The notes under the pieces are model-generated. The model was not told the origin of the DNA and did not search any database. It worked only from the letters and a program-made list of their open reading frames with translations. From assembly GCA_038533575.1 (NCBI GenBank), contig JBCAYL010000001.1:62001-126000 (forward strand): a DNA stretch of 64,000 nucleotides, read 5' to 3'. Each line of letters starts with the position of its first letter. Within the stretch, counting starts at the first letter, position 1. Shown in pieces: positions 44,354-56,370 of this stretch. The position numbers were made by a program, and so were the translations under genes. Source of the DNA: Pseudomonadota bacterium (lineage in GTDB: Bacteria > Pseudomonadota > Alphaproteobacteria > Rhodobacterales > Rhodobacteraceae).

Positions 44354-45481
44354 ATGTCCATCGGCGGATATCTTTCCACCATCGGGCATGTGGGGCTCAT
44401 TGGCTTCGTCCTCTTCGGGCCCGGCTTCGATGCCGACCCCCTTCCGATGGACGACATTCAGGAGGTGAGCGTGCTCTCGGAGGCCCAGTTCGACGCGCTC
44501 TTCGCGCCCCAGCCTGTGGCGCCCGAACTGCCCGTCGCTCTGGCCGAGCCCGCACCGGCGGCGGAGGCTACGCCCGCACCCGCACCCGAAGCCGCGCCGC
44601 CCGAGACGGCCGACGCCCCTGCGCCCGCGCCGCCGCCCGAACAGGAGGCCCCGGCGCTCGCGCCCGAAGAGGCACCCCAGGCCGAGGCCACCGAGGAGAT
44701 CATTGTGCCGCCCGCGCCCGAGGCCCCTCAGGCCATCGACGAGCCCATCGTTTCCGACCGGCCCAATGCACGGCCCGCGCCCCGCGTCGCACCGCAGCCC
44801 ATCGCACCGCCCGCCCCCGATGCGCAGGTCTCCGAGGAGGTGCAGGAGGCTGCCGCCCCCGAGCCCGAGGCCGAGGTGGTGACCGAGGCCGAAGAAGAGC
44901 AGGCGACCTCGCCCGAGGAAGCCACCACCGAGATCGTGACCGAGGCCGAGGAGGCACCGCCCAGCGGCGCCGTCACCGCATCCTTGCGCCCGCAGGCGCG
45001 TCCGAACCGGCCACAGCCCCAGGCGGAGCCCGAGCCCGCAGCGGAGACGGAGACGGCAGCCGCACCTGCAGAGGACGAGGCGCCCGTCGACCCGCTCGCC
45101 GCGGCCCTCACCGAGGCCTTGCAAGATCAGCCCGCCGCCGAGAATACGCCGACGGGCCCACCGCTCACCGGCGGGGAGCGCGATGCCTTCCGCGTGGCGC
45201 TCTCGCGCTGCTGGAACGTGGGCTCGCTCTCCACCGAGGCGCTAGGCACCACGGTCGTCGTGGGCTTCGACATGAACCGCGACGGCACCCCCGTGAACGC
45301 CTCCATCACGCTCCTGACAAGCTCCGGCGGCTCCAACGCCGCCGCGCAGCAGGCCTACGAGGCGGGACGTCGCGCAATCATCCGCTGCGGCGTTGACGGC
45401 TTTGACTTGCCACCCGAGAAATACGAGCAGTGGCGCGAAATCGAGATCACGTTCAACCCAGAAGAAATGAGGATCAGGTGA
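44354..45481 (+). CDS. tolA: Cell envelope protein TolA (long Pro/Ala/Glu linker)
   Basis: TolA links the TolQR motor to Pal and TolB across the periplasm. The 375-residue product has an N-terminal membrane helix, a long Ala/Pro/Glu-rich linker (about 45-265) in place of the helical Ala/Lys domain of enterobacteria, and a C-terminal domain (from about 280: [23 protein letters not shown]...). Its last base is shared with the tolB ATG. The low-complexity middle is typical of Rhodobacterales TolA. Confidence 0.88.
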   Translation: MSIGGYLSTIGHVGLIGFVLFGPGFDADPLPMDDIQEVSVLSEAQFDALFAPQPVAPELPVALAEPAPAAEATPAPAPEAAPPETADAPAPAPPPEQEAPALAPEEAPQAEATEEIIVPPAPEAPQAIDEPIVSDRPNARPAPRVAPQPIAPPAPDAQVSEEVQEAAAPEPEAEVVTEAEEEQATSPEEATTEIVTEAEEAPPSGAVTASLRPQARPNRPQPQAEPEPAAETETAAAPAEDEAPVDPLAAALTEALQDQPAAENTPTGPPLTGGERDAFRVALSRCWNVGSLSTEALGTTVVVGFDMNRDGTPVNASITLLTSSGGSNAAAQQAYEAGRRAIIRCGVDGFDLPPEKYEQWREIEITFNPEEMRIR

Positions 45482-46794
45482 TGCGGTTTTTGTTGGCGAT
45501 TGTCCTTTTGTGGGCGGCGAGCCTCGCACAGGCGCAGCAGGGGCCGCTTCGGCTGGAGCTGACCGAGGGCGTGATCGAGCCTCTGACCTTCGCGATCCCC
45601 ACGTTTGAGGCCGAGAGCCCTGCGGCGGGGCGTCTCGCGCAGGATGTGAGCCGGGTCATCGCCGCCGATCTCACCGGCACGGGGCTCTTCCGCGAGATCC
45701 CGCAGACGTCCTTCATCGCGCAACGCGCGGCCTTTGCGGCGCCCGTCCGCTTTCCGGATTGGCGGGCGATCAACGCGCAGGCCATGGTCACCGGGGCCGT
45801 CAACGTCGACAGCGCCGGGCGCGTCACGGTCAAGTTCCGCATCTACGACGTGTTCTCAGGTCAGGAGCTCGGCACGGGTCAGCAGCTCGTCGGCACCGAG
45901 GGCGGCTGGCGGCGCATGGCGCACAAGGTGGCCGATCAGGTCTATGCGCGGATCACGGGAGAGTCGCCCTATTTCGACAGCCGCGTCGTCTTCGTGTCCG
46001 AGAGCGGGCCCAAGGGGAACCGTCGCCAGCGCATCGGGATCATGGATTACGATGGCGCGAACGTGCAGTTCCTGACGGACTCGAGCGCCATCGTGCTCAA
46101 CCCGCGCTTCTCGCCCACGGGCGACCGGATCCTCTACACCTCCTATGAGACGGGCTTTCCGCAGATCTTCGTGCTCGACGTGGCCACCGTGGGCCGCCGC
46201 TCGCTCGACGTGGGGGACGGCTCCATGGGCTTTGCACCGCGCTTCGCGCCGTCGGGGCAGCGCGCGGTCTACAGCCTCGAGCAGGGCGGCAACACCGACC
46301 TCTATACGATCGACCTCGGCTCCGGGAACCGCCAGCGCCTCACCTCCGCGCCCTCCATCGAAACCGCGCCGAGCTTCAGCCCCGATGGCCGCCAGATCGT
46401 CTTCGAGAGCGACCGCTCCGGCACCCAGCAGCTCTACGTCATGCCCGCCGGTGGCGGCGAGGCGCGGCGCATCTCCTTCGGCGACGGGCGCTATTCGACC
46501 CCCGTATGGTCGCCCCGGGGCGATCTGATCGCCTTCACCAAGCAGATCAGCGGGCGCTTCGCCATCGGGGTGATGCGCGTGGACGGCTCCGAGGAGCGCC
46601 TGCTCTCCGCCTCGCCCCTCGATGAAGGTCCCACTTGGAGCCCCAATGGCCGCGTGATCATGTTCACCCGCGAGACGCTGGGCGAGACGGGCGCGCCCTC
46701 GATCTATTCGGTGGACATTACCGGACGTAACCTGAAGCGCGTGGACACGTCCGGCGCGGCCTCCGATCCTGCCTGGGGCCCGCTTCAGCCGTAA
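45481..46794 (+). CDS. tolB: Tol-Pal system translocation protein TolB
   Basis: TolB is a periplasmic protein that contacts Pal and TolA. The 437-residue product has a signal peptide ([18 protein letters not shown]), an N-terminal alpha/beta domain and a six-bladed beta-propeller with repeated (F/W)SPDG-like blades ([42 protein letters not shown]). The start ATG overlaps the tolA stop (TGATG). Confidence 0.95.
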   Translation: MRFLLAIVLLWAASLAQAQQGPLRLELTEGVIEPLTFAIPTFEAESPAAGRLAQDVSRVIAADLTGTGLFREIPQTSFIAQRAAFAAPVRFPDWRAINAQAMVTGAVNVDSAGRVTVKFRIYDVFSGQELGTGQQLVGTEGGWRRMAHKVADQVYARITGESPYFDSRVVFVSESGPKGNRRQRIGIMDYDGANVQFLTDSSAIVLNPRFSPTGDRILYTSYETGFPQIFVLDVATVGRRSLDVGDGSMGFAPRFAPSGQRAVYSLEQGGNTDLYTIDLGSGNRQRLTSAPSIETAPSFSPDGRQIVFESDRSGTQQLYVMPAGGGEARRISFGDGRYSTPVWSPRGDLIAFTKQISGRFAIGVMRVDGSEERLLSASPLDEGPTWSPNGRVIMFTRETLGETGAPSIYSVDITGRNLKRVDTSGAASDPAWGPLQP

Positions 46795-46872
46795 CGAAGC
46801 TCTGATGCGGAGCACATTCCCCCGCGCCGGCAGCTGTGGTAATGATTAACAAAAATGAGGACGAGCAGACCC

Positions 46873-47388
46873 ATGACCCATTTCATTCGCTTTCTCGCGC
46901 TTTCCTTCGTGCTGCTGGCCGCGGCCTGCGCGTCACCTGACCGGTTCGGCGAAGGCGCCGCAGGCGGCGGCGTGGGTGTCAACGCGGGCGTCGTGCCCGG
47001 CTCCGCGTCCGACCCGACCTCGCCGGCCTTCTTCCAGCAGACCGTGGGCGACCGCGTGTTCTTCCTCGTGGACCAGTCCACCCTCTCACCCGAGGCGCAG
47101 ACGACGCTCGAGGCGCAGGCGCAGTGGTTGCTGACCAACACCGATTACCAGGCCATCATCGAGGGCCATGCCGACGAGCAGGGCACGACCGAGTACAACA
47201 TCGCCCTCTCCGCCCGCCGCGCCAACGCGGTGCGCGAATTCCTCGTGGAGCGCGGTATCGCCAGCAATCGGCTGCGCACGCTGCCGCTGGGCAAGGAGCG
47301 CCCGGCCTCCCTCTGTGGCAACGAAAGCTGCTGGTCCCAGAACCGCCGCGCGGTGACGATCATCTCCACCGGGGCCGCGCTGAGCTGA
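46873..47388 (+). CDS. pal: Peptidoglycan-associated lipoprotein Pal
   Basis: Pal is an outer-membrane lipoprotein that binds peptidoglycan. The 171-residue product has a lipobox (LLAAAC), a Gly-rich linker and the OmpA domain (VFFLVDQSTLSPEAQTTLEAQAQWL, IEGHADEQGTTEYNIALSARRANAV, NRRAVTII). The ATG at 46873 is preferred; another ATG at 46855 is six codons upstream, with AGGACGAG between them. The stop overlaps cpoB by one base. Confidence 0.95.
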   Translation: MTHFIRFLALSFVLLAAACASPDRFGEGAAGGGVGVNAGVVPGSASDPTSPAFFQQTVGDRVFFLVDQSTLSPEAQTTLEAQAQWLLTNTDYQAIIEGHADEQGTTEYNIALSARRANAVREFLVERGIASNRLRTLPLGKERPASLCGNESCWSQNRRAVTIISTGAALS

Positions 47389-48185
47389 TGCGGGCGCTCG
47401 CCCTAGCGCTCTGCCTCCTTGCTGGACCCGCGCTCGCGCAGGACCAGGAGACGCTGGCTGATATCCGGCAGGAGCTCTCGGTGCTCTTCGTCGACATCCA
47501 GCGCCTCAAGCAGGAGCTCAACACGACCGGAGCGCCCACGGGCGCGGGCGGCGGCTCGGTCCTCGACCGTGTGAACGCCATCGAGCAGGAGCTGCAACGA
47601 CTCACCTCCAAGAGCGAGGAGCTCGAGTTCCGCATCGACCGCATCGTGCGCGACGGCACCAACCGCATCGGCGATCTCGAGTTTCGCATCTGTGAGCTGG
47701 AAGAGGGCTGCGATATCGCGGCGCTGGGCCAAACGCCGACGCTAGGCGGGGTGGATGCCGCACCGGAGCCCCCCGCGGCGCCCGCGCCGGACACATCGGG
47801 CCTCACCGTCAACGAAAACGAGGATTTCCAGGCGGCGCAGACCTCCCTTGCCAGCGAGGAGTATGCCGCGGCCGCCGATGCCTTTGCTGCCTTCGTGGCG
47901 ACCTATCCCGGCGGGCCGCTCACGATCGACGCGCAGTATTTCCAGGGCGAGGCCCATGAAGGGCTGGGCGAAATGCGCGCCGCGGCGCGCGCCTATCTCG
48001 CCGCCTTCACCGCCGATCCCCTGGGCCCGCGCGCGCCCGATGCGCTCTTCAAGCTCGGCACGTCGCTGGGCGCGCTCGGTCAGACATCGGAGGCCTGCGT
48101 GACGCTGGGCGAGGTCACGAACCGCTTCCCCGGGGGCGAGGCCGCCGCCCGCGCCGTGGCCGCCCAAGGCACGCTTGGCTGCTAG
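47388..48185 (+). CDS. cpoB: Cell division coordinator CpoB (YbgF)
   Basis: CpoB couples Tol-Pal with peptidoglycan synthesis at the septum. The 265-residue product has a signal peptide (1-17), an N-terminal coiled coil (about 20-100), a Pro/Ala linker and a C-terminal TPR domain (AAQTSLASEEYAAAADAFAAFVATYPGGPLTIDAQYF, ending GC). The ATG overlaps the pal stop (TGATG). The 3' end overlaps tilS by 11 bases. Confidence 0.92.
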   Translation: MRALALALCLLAGPALAQDQETLADIRQELSVLFVDIQRLKQELNTTGAPTGAGGGSVLDRVNAIEQELQRLTSKSEELEFRIDRIVRDGTNRIGDLEFRICELEEGCDIAALGQTPTLGGVDAAPEPPAAPAPDTSGLTVNENEDFQAAQTSLASEEYAAAADAFAAFVATYPGGPLTIDAQYFQGEAHEGLGEMRAAARAYLAAFTADPLGPRAPDALFKLGTSLGALGQTSEACVTLGEVTNRFPGGEAAARAVAAQGTLGC

Positions 48186-49497
48186 AGGGCAGGCGGGCGG
48201 CCCCGCCGCTGACCTGCCGCGGCACTTCGCCGAGGAAATGGGCCGCCTCACCGGCCCCGACTTCCCAAAACACCTCGTGCTCGCCGTCTCGGGCGGGGGC
48301 GACAGCATGGCGATGCTCTATCTCGCGGCCCCCTGGGCGCGGGTCATGGGGATCACGCTTTATGTCTGCACCGTCGATCACGGCCTGCGCGAGGACGCGG
48401 CGGAGGAGGCTGCGCTCGTGGCCCGCGCCTGCGCAGAGCTCGGGCTCTTTCACCAGACGCTGGACTGGCGCTGGGACAGGCAGGGGAATCTGCAGGAGGC
48501 CGCGCGCGAGGGACGGCTCGACGCGATCATGCGCTGGAAGGGCGCAGTGCGGCACGTGCTCATGGCCCACACCGAGGACGATCAGGCGGAGACCTTCCTC
48601 TTGCGGCTGGCGCGGGGCTCGGGCGTCGACGGGCTGAGCGGCATGGCGCCGCGCGCGGAGCGGATGCAAGGGATGCGGATGGACCCTCTCCACGCGCATC
48701 CCGACGGCCCGCCCTGGCCGCCGACGTTCGAGGGCGGCATGGTCATCCTGCGCCCGCTTCTCGGGGTCAGCCGCGTGGCGCTGCGCCATTACCTCACAGT
48801 GCTCAAGATCGAGCATGTGGACGATCCCACCAACGACGATCCGCGCTTTGACCGTGTGAAGGTGCGCCGGGCACTGCCCGCCTTGGCCGAGCTCGGCCTG
48901 ACGACCGAGCGGCTCGCCGCCACCGCGGCACATATGGAGCGCGCACGCGAGGCGCTTATGGTCCGCGCCCGCGCGGCCGATGCTGCCTGCCGGCTGGCCG
49001 AAGGGCGCATGATCTCCGACGTGGTCTATGACCGGGATGCGTTCGCGACGCTCGAGCGGGAGACGCAGCTCCGCCTCCTCGCCGCCGCCGTGCAATACGT
49101 CGCCGACCAGCCCCAACGACCCCGACTCGCGGCCCTTGAGACCGCGCTTGACCGTGCCTCGGCCGGCGGCGCTACCACGCTGCATGGCGCCTACATCCTG
49201 CCCCACAAGGCGCGCCTTTTCGTTTGCCCGGAATACGAGCGCATCAAGGATATGCGGCCGGAAGGTGGCTACTGGCGCGGGCGCTTTTTCGTGGGCGAGA
49301 AGGACATCCGCCCCCTAGGCGTGGCCGGCGCCGCGCAGCTCAGGGACGAGACTGATCTTCCCGCCCGTGTCCTCTGGCCCGCGCCCGCACTTTGGGACGG
49401 CGACCGCGTCCTCGCGAGCCCCCGGATCGGCCATAACCCGCACTGGAACCCGGAATCGTGGGGCCGCGGCTACACGGCATTGCTCACTTCGCGTTGA
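48175..49497 (+). CDS. tilS: tRNA(Ile)-lysidine synthase
   Basis: TilS makes lysidine at C34 of tRNA-Ile so it reads AUA. The 440-residue product has the ATP-binding PP-loop LAVSGGGDSMAMLYLA and GLREDAAEEAALVARACAELG, and a substrate-binding C-terminal part. A TTG at 48175 gives the N-terminal segment (HFAEEMGRLTGPDFP) seen in relatives. The alternative ATG at 48238 would remove it. The gene overlaps cpoB, so it is probably part of the same transcript. Confidence 0.9.
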   Translation: MAARGQAGGPAADLPRHFAEEMGRLTGPDFPKHLVLAVSGGGDSMAMLYLAAPWARVMGITLYVCTVDHGLREDAAEEAALVARACAELGLFHQTLDWRWDRQGNLQEAAREGRLDAIMRWKGAVRHVLMAHTEDDQAETFLLRLARGSGVDGLSGMAPRAERMQGMRMDPLHAHPDGPPWPPTFEGGMVILRPLLGVSRVALRHYLTVLKIEHVDDPTNDDPRFDRVKVRRALPALAELGLTTERLAATAAHMERAREALMVRARAADAACRLAEGRMISDVVYDRDAFATLERETQLRLLAAAVQYVADQPQRPRLAALETALDRASAGGATTLHGAYILPHKARLFVCPEYERIKDMRPEGGYWRGRFFVGEKDIRPLGVAGAAQLRDETDLPARVLWPAPALWDGDRVLASPRIGHNPHWNPESWGRGYTALLTSR

Positions 49498-49575
49498 ACA
49501 TGTCGCGATAACCTCTATCTTTGAGATCAAAGCCTGCGCTTAGAGCGCGCAATATTTCCTTCAAAGGAGACACCC

Positions 49576-51498
<1,923 letters not shown>

Positions 51499-51505
51499 GT
51501 GATCA

Positions 51506-51531
51506 AGCCCCGCCTCAACGCGGGGCTTTTT
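51506..51531 (+). terminator. Rho-independent terminator of ftsH
   Basis: AGCCCCGC (51506-51513) and GCGGGGCT (51520-51527) form a perfect 8-bp stem with a 6-base loop, followed by TTTT and further T. Confidence 0.92.
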
Positions 51532-51601
51532 CTTTCCAGCGGCTGCGTTGCATGGGACGGCGCGCGATCTCGCACCGAGCGCCGGAGCGGCGTTGAAGCC
51601 G

Positions 51602-51629
51602 CTTAAAAGCGAATGGTAATTCGCTTAAG
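51602..51629. repeat. Inverted repeat before the MOSC gene
   Basis: AGCGAAT (51608-51614) and ATTCGCT (51619-51625) pair around GGTA. The outer bases continue as CTTAA and TTAAG with a two-base bulge. It lies 36 bases before the broken MOSC gene and may be its operator or a remnant stem. Confidence 0.4.
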
Positions 51630-51664
51630 GCACTGCGGGACGCCTTGCCCCCTGGAGAAATCGG

Positions 51665-52261
51665 ATGCCTGCCCTCAAACCAACGGCTTTTGCAGCCAAG
51701 ATTCTCTGGATCGGTCGCGTGGACGACAGGGACGCGAGCCTCGCCTCCACCTCGTTGGACGCCGTCGACATCACCTTCGCCGGCATTGAGGGAGAGGCCC
51801 ATGGCGGCCTGATGCGGCCGTCCTGCTCCCGTGTCTCTGCGCAGCATCCGCGCGGCACCGAGATCCGGAATTGCCGGTAGCTGTCCGTCGTCAGCCGGGA
51901 AGACCTCGCCGAGATCGCGGCCGAGATGGGCATCGAGGCCCTTCACCCGCACCAGATCGGTGCCTCGCTCATGCTGGAAGGCCTCCCCGATTTCACCCAC
52001 GTACCGCCCTCATCGCGGCTGCAGGGACCGTCCGGTGTCACGTTTGTCGTCGACATGGAAAACCGGCCCTGCCACCTGCCAGCGCGCGTCATCGACGAGA
52101 CGGAGCCCGGGCGCGGAAAGCTCTTTCGCGAAGCGGCGCGGGGACGGCGCGGTGTGACGGTGAGTGTCGAGCGGGAAGGGCGGCTGGCGACGGGAGACAC
52201 GCTCACGCTGCACATCCCGGATCAGCGGCCCTGGCGTCACATCGAGGCCGCGCGCGCCTGA
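51665..52261 (+). pseudogene. MOSC-domain protein gene interrupted by one in-frame stop
   Basis: Two open segments lie in one frame: codons from ATG 51665 (GGAGA about 6 bases upstream) to a TAG at 51878-51880, and then reading on without a break to 52261. Joined across the TAG they give a 198-residue product with one stop codon. The first part ends RGTEIRNCR, and the second begins LSVVSREDLAEIAAEMGIEA and continues to the MOSC signature DMENRPCHLPARVI with its conserved cysteine. In MOSC proteins of this kind a Gln is common at this site (R-Q-L-S), so CAG to TAG is the simplest explanation. MOSC domains carry sulfur for molybdenum-cofactor-type enzymes. Natural mutation, sequencing error and readthrough are all possible. 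Confidence 0.8.
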
Positions 52262-52370
52262 CGCCAGCGGCGCGGGAAGACCCCCCCCCCGACGGCGACG
52301 GGCGCCTTTCGGGTAGCGCTTCCCACGGCAGCGTCGCCGCGCTAAATCCTGCCGCCAAGAAGGAGCACCC

Positions 52371-53018
52371 ATGCTGACCGCCATTGCAGACCAATCGCGA
52401 CGGAACGCAGCGCTCCGGCTCGTTTACAGCTTCCTCGCGCTTATGGCGGCCGTGATCGCTGCGAGCCTCCTCCTGCAGGGCGTCGATGTCGCCCTGCGAC
52501 GGGAAACCGGCGGCGTGGAAATCGCCTCGGTGCTCACCACCGCCTGCGCCGCTATCCTCGCAGTCGTGTTGATGCAGCGACACGATCGTGGCCTTTATTC
52601 CGTGGCCGCGCTGCTGGCGCTCTTCGCACTCCGCGAGCTCGATTTTCACGATTGGTGGTTCGAGCCCGGCCTCCTCCATGCGGGTATCTTCCAGAGCGCG
52701 GCGCCACTCTGGCAGAAATTCGTCTCCGGCCTCACGATGCCGGCGATCCTCGCGGTCCTCGCGGATGTCGCGATCCGCGGGCTACGCCCTTTTCTGCGTG
52801 CGCTTCGCGCAGGGCACGGATGGGCGCGGCTCGTGATCGCCGGCGGTTTTCTCGTGGTACTCTCGATCCTGCTCGACGGATTGCCCGCCCGCCTTGGCCC
52901 GGAGATGAGCCAGGGGGCGGCGCGCATCGCTGGGATCGTCGAGGAATGCGGAGAGCTTGCGCTCTTTGCCTGCCTCCTTCTCGCGGTGGCGGTCTGGCCG
53001 TCTCGCCCGCCCGCGTAG
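52371..53018 (+). CDS. Multi-pass membrane protein of unknown function
   Basis: This 215-residue protein has five or six predicted membrane helices (first at about residues 20-40). Short polar loops separate them; one (ALRELDFHDWWFEPGLL) is rich in Trp and charged residues. I do not recognise a family or a catalytic motif. It lies between the broken MOSC gene and fhs, each as a separate unit. Codon use is normal for the window. Confidence 0.65.
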   Translation: MLTAIADQSRRNAALRLVYSFLALMAAVIAASLLLQGVDVALRRETGGVEIASVLTTACAAILAVVLMQRHDRGLYSVAALLALFALRELDFHDWWFEPGLLHAGIFQSAAPLWQKFVSGLTMPAILAVLADVAIRGLRPFLRALRAGHGWARLVIAGGFLVVLSILLDGLPARLGPEMSQGAARIAGIVEECGELALFACLLLAVAVWPSRPPA

Positions 53019-53183
53019 CCCCGCTGTCGTCGCGCTTCGCTCCCGTCGTTTCCGATCCGCCCCAGACTTCCCATACCGTGGACGCGGGCAGCCCGCGAGA
53101 TGTCGGAAATGGCGCTCAGGGCCGTGGCCATTTCGCGCTAGGCGGCTCATGAACACGATCGTATACCGCTGGGAGGCCGCCCG

Positions 53184-54860
53184 ATGGGCTTTAAGACCGA
53201 CATCGAAATCGCCCGAGAGGCCAAGAAGCAGCCGATCCAGGAGATCGGCGCGAAGCTCGGGATCGAGGCGAACGATCTGCTGCCCTACGGCCACGACAAG
53301 GCCAAGGTCAGCCAGGATTTCATCAACTCGACGAAGGACCGCGAGGACGGGCACTTGATCCTCGTGACAGCGATCAATCCGACGCCCGCGGGCGAGGGAA
53401 AGACGACGACGACGGTGGGTCTGGGCGACGGTCTCAACCGGATCGGCAAGCGCGCTATGATCTGTATCCGCGAAGCCTCTCTCGGGCCGAATTTCGGCAT
53501 GAAGGGCGGGGCCGCGGGGGGCGGCATGGCGCAAGTCGTGCCGATGGAGGAGATGAACCTCCACTTCACCGGTGATTTCCACGCGATCACGAGCGCCCAT
53601 TCGCTCCTGTCGGCGATGATCGACAATCACATTTACTGGGGGAATGCGGAGGGCATCGACACCCGCCGGGTCACCTGGCGGCGCGTGGTGGACATGAACG
53701 ACCGCTCGCTGCGCCAGATCACGTCCTCGCTCGGGGGCGTGGCCAATGGCTTTGCCCGGGAGGACGGGTTCGACATCACGGTGGCCTCCGAGGTCATGGC
53801 GTGCCTGTGCCTCGCTTCCGACCTCGCGGATCTGCAGAAGCGACTGGGCGACATGATCGTGGCCTACCGGCGTGACCGCTCGCCGGTCTTTTGCCGGGAC
53901 GTGAAGGCCGACGGCGCGATGACGGTGCTCCTCAAGGACGCGATGCAGCCGAACCTCGTGCAGACGCTGGAGAACAACCCGGCCTTCGTCCATGGCGGGC
54001 CCTTCGCCAATATCGCCCATGGCTGCAATTCCGTGATCGCCACCAAGACCGCGCTCAAGGTGGCCGATTACGTGGTGACCGAAGCCGGCTTCGGCGCGGA
54101 CCTCGGCGCCGAGAAGTTCATGAACATCAAGTGCCGAAAGGCCGGGCTCGCGCCCTCTGTCGTCGTCTGCGTGGCCACCGTGCGCGCGATGAAGATGAAT
54201 GGCGGCGTGGCCAAGGCCGATCTGGGCGCGGAGAACGTCGCGGCTGTGGAAGCGGGCTGCCCCAATCTTGGCCGCCACATCGAGAACCTGAAAGGCTTTG
54301 GCGTGCCGGTCGTGGTGGCGATCAACCAATTCGTTACCGACACCGAGGCGGAGATCGAGGCGGTGAAGGCCTATGTGGCCGCGCAGGGCGCCGAGGCCGT
54401 TCTCTCGCGGCATTGGGAGCTCGGCTCCGAGGGCTCGGCGCCTCTGGCGGAGAAGGTGGTGGAGGTCATCGAGGCGGGTGTCGCGGACTTCGCCCCGCTC
54501 TATCCCGATGCCATGCCGCTTGCGGAAAAGATCGAGACGATCGCGAGGAAAATCTACCGCGCCGAAGGTGCCGTGATGGATCAGAAGATCCTGGGTCAGC
54601 TCAAGCTCTGGGAAGAGCAAGGCTACGGCGACCTTCCGGTCTGCATGGCCAAGACGCAGTACTCGTTCTCCACCGACCCCAATGAGCGCGGCGCGCCGAC
54701 GGGCTTCACCGTACCGGTGCGGGAGGTGCGGCTTTCGGCCGGGGCGGGCTTCATCGTGGCCGTGTGCGGAGAGATCATGACCATGCCCGGGCTGCCGCGC
54801 GTGCCGTCGGCGGAGGCGATCCGCCTCAACGCGGCCGGGCAGATCGAGGGACTATTCTAG
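53184..54860 (+). CDS. fhs: Formate-tetrahydrofolate ligase
   Basis: Fhs makes 10-formyl-THF from formate, THF and ATP. The 558-residue product is full length. It has the P-loop-like [23 protein letters not shown], the [19 protein letters not shown] segment and [20 protein letters not shown]. With folD downstream it forms a C1 pathway that interconverts formate and methylene-THF. In roseobacters this pair often serves C1 compound oxidation and growth on methylated substrates, an inference here. Confidence 0.96.
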   Translation: MGFKTDIEIAREAKKQPIQEIGAKLGIEANDLLPYGHDKAKVSQDFINSTKDREDGHLILVTAINPTPAGEGKTTTTVGLGDGLNRIGKRAMICIREASLGPNFGMKGGAAGGGMAQVVPMEEMNLHFTGDFHAITSAHSLLSAMIDNHIYWGNAEGIDTRRVTWRRVVDMNDRSLRQITSSLGGVANGFAREDGFDITVASEVMACLCLASDLADLQKRLGDMIVAYRRDRSPVFCRDVKADGAMTVLLKDAMQPNLVQTLENNPAFVHGGPFANIAHGCNSVIATKTALKVADYVVTEAGFGADLGAEKFMNIKCRKAGLAPSVVVCVATVRAMKMNGGVAKADLGAENVAAVEAGCPNLGRHIENLKGFGVPVVVAINQFVTDTEAEIEAVKAYVAAQGAEAVLSRHWELGSEGSAPLAEKVVEVIEAGVADFAPLYPDAMPLAEKIETIARKIYRAEGAVMDQKILGQLKLWEEQGYGDLPVCMAKTQYSFSTDPNERGAPTGFTVPVREVRLSAGAGFIVAVCGEIMTMPGLPRVPSAEAIRLNAAGQIEGLF

Positions 54861-54950
54861 CGGGTCGCCGGGCGGCACTGTTCCTGCGCGCGCCGTGCGG
54901 CGTGCTCGGAAGGCGCCCGCCCACCGACCCATGGCGACAGGAGGTAAAAA

Positions 54951-55427
54951 ATGACCCACGTGGCTGAGATCTACTGGCAGGCCGAGGGCAATGTGGCCGC
55001 GGGTGAATATAGCCGTGCCCACACCTGGGGCTTCGACGGCGGCGCGGAGGTGGCGGCGTCGGCCTCGCCGGACATCGTGCCGGTGCCGCTCTCGCAGCCC
55101 GAGGCCGTGGACCCCGAGGAGGGCTTCGTGGCCGCGCTCGCCTCCTGCCATATGCTCTGGTTCCTCGATTTCGCGCGGCGGGCGGGCTTCGTGCCCGAGA
55201 GCTACACCGACCATGCCGTCGGTCACATGGAACAGACCGAGGATGGTGGGCTCTGGGTCGCGCGCGTGGATCTGACGCCCTACACCGTCTGGTCCGGCGC
55301 GGCGCCCTCGGAAGAGGAGGAGACGGCGCTCCATGCCAAGGCCCATGCCTCCTGCTTTATCGCGCGCTCGGTGAAGACGGAGATCGTCGTGCGCTTGAGC
55401 CAGTACGCCGAGGCGGTGGCGGAATGA
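54951..55427 (+). CDS. OsmC-family protein
   Basis: This 158-residue OsmC/Ohr-fold protein has the family cysteines in [13 protein letters not shown] and in [14 protein letters not shown]. The family includes thiol-dependent peroxidases that reduce organic hydroperoxides. The closest group by eye is the general OsmC type rather than Ohr. AGGAGG at 54939-54944 lies 6 bases before the ATG. It overlaps folD by four bases, so it is coupled with the folate gene and lies inside the fhs-folD pair. Confidence 0.85.
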   Translation: MTHVAEIYWQAEGNVAAGEYSRAHTWGFDGGAEVAASASPDIVPVPLSQPEAVDPEEGFVAALASCHMLWFLDFARRAGFVPESYTDHAVGHMEQTEDGGLWVARVDLTPYTVWSGAAPSEEEETALHAKAHASCFIARSVKTEIVVRLSQYAEAVAE

Positions 55428-56317
55428 CGGCGCAGGTGATCGACGGGAAGGCCTTCGCGGCGCGGGTGCGGGAAAAGGTGGCGGGGCACGTGGCGCGCCT
55501 GCGCGAGGAGCACGGGATCACACCGGGCCTCGCCGTGGTCCTCGTGGGCGAGGATCCCGCGAGCCAGGTCTACGTGCGCTCGAAGGGGCGGCAGACCGTG
55601 GAGGTCGGCATGGCCTCCTTCGAGCATCGGCTCGACGCAGACACCGACGCCGAGACGCTGCTCGCGCTCGTGGCCGAGCTCAACGGCGACCCGAGCGTCC
55701 ATGGCATCCTCGTGCAGCTGCCCCTGCCTGCCCATCTCGATGCCGATGCCGTCATCGGCGCGATCGATCCCGCGAAGGACGTGGACGGGTTCCACATCTC
55801 CAATGTCGGGCTGTTGGGGACCGGGCAGAAGGCCATGGTGCCCTGCACGCCGCTGGGCTGCCTGATGATGCTGCGCGAGCACCATGGCAGCCTGTCGGGG
55901 ATGGACGCCGTGGTGATCGGGCGCTCCAACATCGTGGGGAAACCCATGGCGCAGCTCCTCCTCGGAGAGAGTTGCACCGTCACCATCGCGCATTCTCGGA
56001 CCAAGGATCTGCCGGACGTGGTGAGACGCGCGGATATCGTCGTGGCGGCCGTGGGCCGCGCGGAGATGGTGCCGGGGGACTGGATCAAGCCGGGGGCCAC
56101 GGTGATCGATGTGGGGATCAATCGCGTGGAGGCCGGCGAAGGCAAGACCCGCCTCGTGGGGGATTGCGACTTCGACAGCTGCGCAGCGTTGGCAGGCGCG
56201 ATCACGCCGGTGCCGGGCGGGGTGGGACCCATGACCATTGCCTGTCTCCTGGCGAATACGGTGACGGCGTGCTGCCGGGCCCATGGACTCGCGGAACCTG
56301 AAGGGCTTACGGCCTAA
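55424..56317 (+). CDS. folD: Methylenetetrahydrofolate dehydrogenase / cyclohydrolase
   Basis: FolD oxidises 5,10-methylene-THF and hydrolyses methenyl-THF. The 297-residue product has the substrate motif [14 protein letters not shown] with the catalytic lysine, the [26 protein letters not shown] segment and the Rossmann motif [16 protein letters not shown]. The C-terminal PGGVGPMT motif is intact. The stop lies within the first bases of a paired-palindrome repeat. Confidence 0.95.
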   Translation: MTAQVIDGKAFAARVREKVAGHVARLREEHGITPGLAVVLVGEDPASQVYVRSKGRQTVEVGMASFEHRLDADTDAETLLALVAELNGDPSVHGILVQLPLPAHLDADAVIGAIDPAKDVDGFHISNVGLLGTGQKAMVPCTPLGCLMMLREHHGSLSGMDAVVIGRSNIVGKPMAQLLLGESCTVTIAHSRTKDLPDVVRRADIVVAAVGRAEMVPGDWIKPGATVIDVGINRVEAGEGKTRLVGDCDFDSCAALAGAITPVPGGVGPMTIACLLANTVTACCRAHGLAEPEGLTA

Positions 56318-56360
56318 ATTTCTTTCGAAGAAATTTGCCAAGCGTTTTGGCAAAACGCTT
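56316..56360. repeat. Paired-palindrome repeat (folD-lhr gap)
   Basis: AAATTTCTT and AAGAAATTT (56316-56324, 56328-56336) pair around TCG. AAGCGTTTT and AAAACGCTT (56340-56348, 56352-56360) pair around GGC, and a T-run follows. The first stem begins at the folD stop codon. This copy is 36 kb from the others and belongs to the same family; it could act as the folD terminator. Confidence 0.8.
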
Positions 56361-56370
56361 TTGCGCCTAA

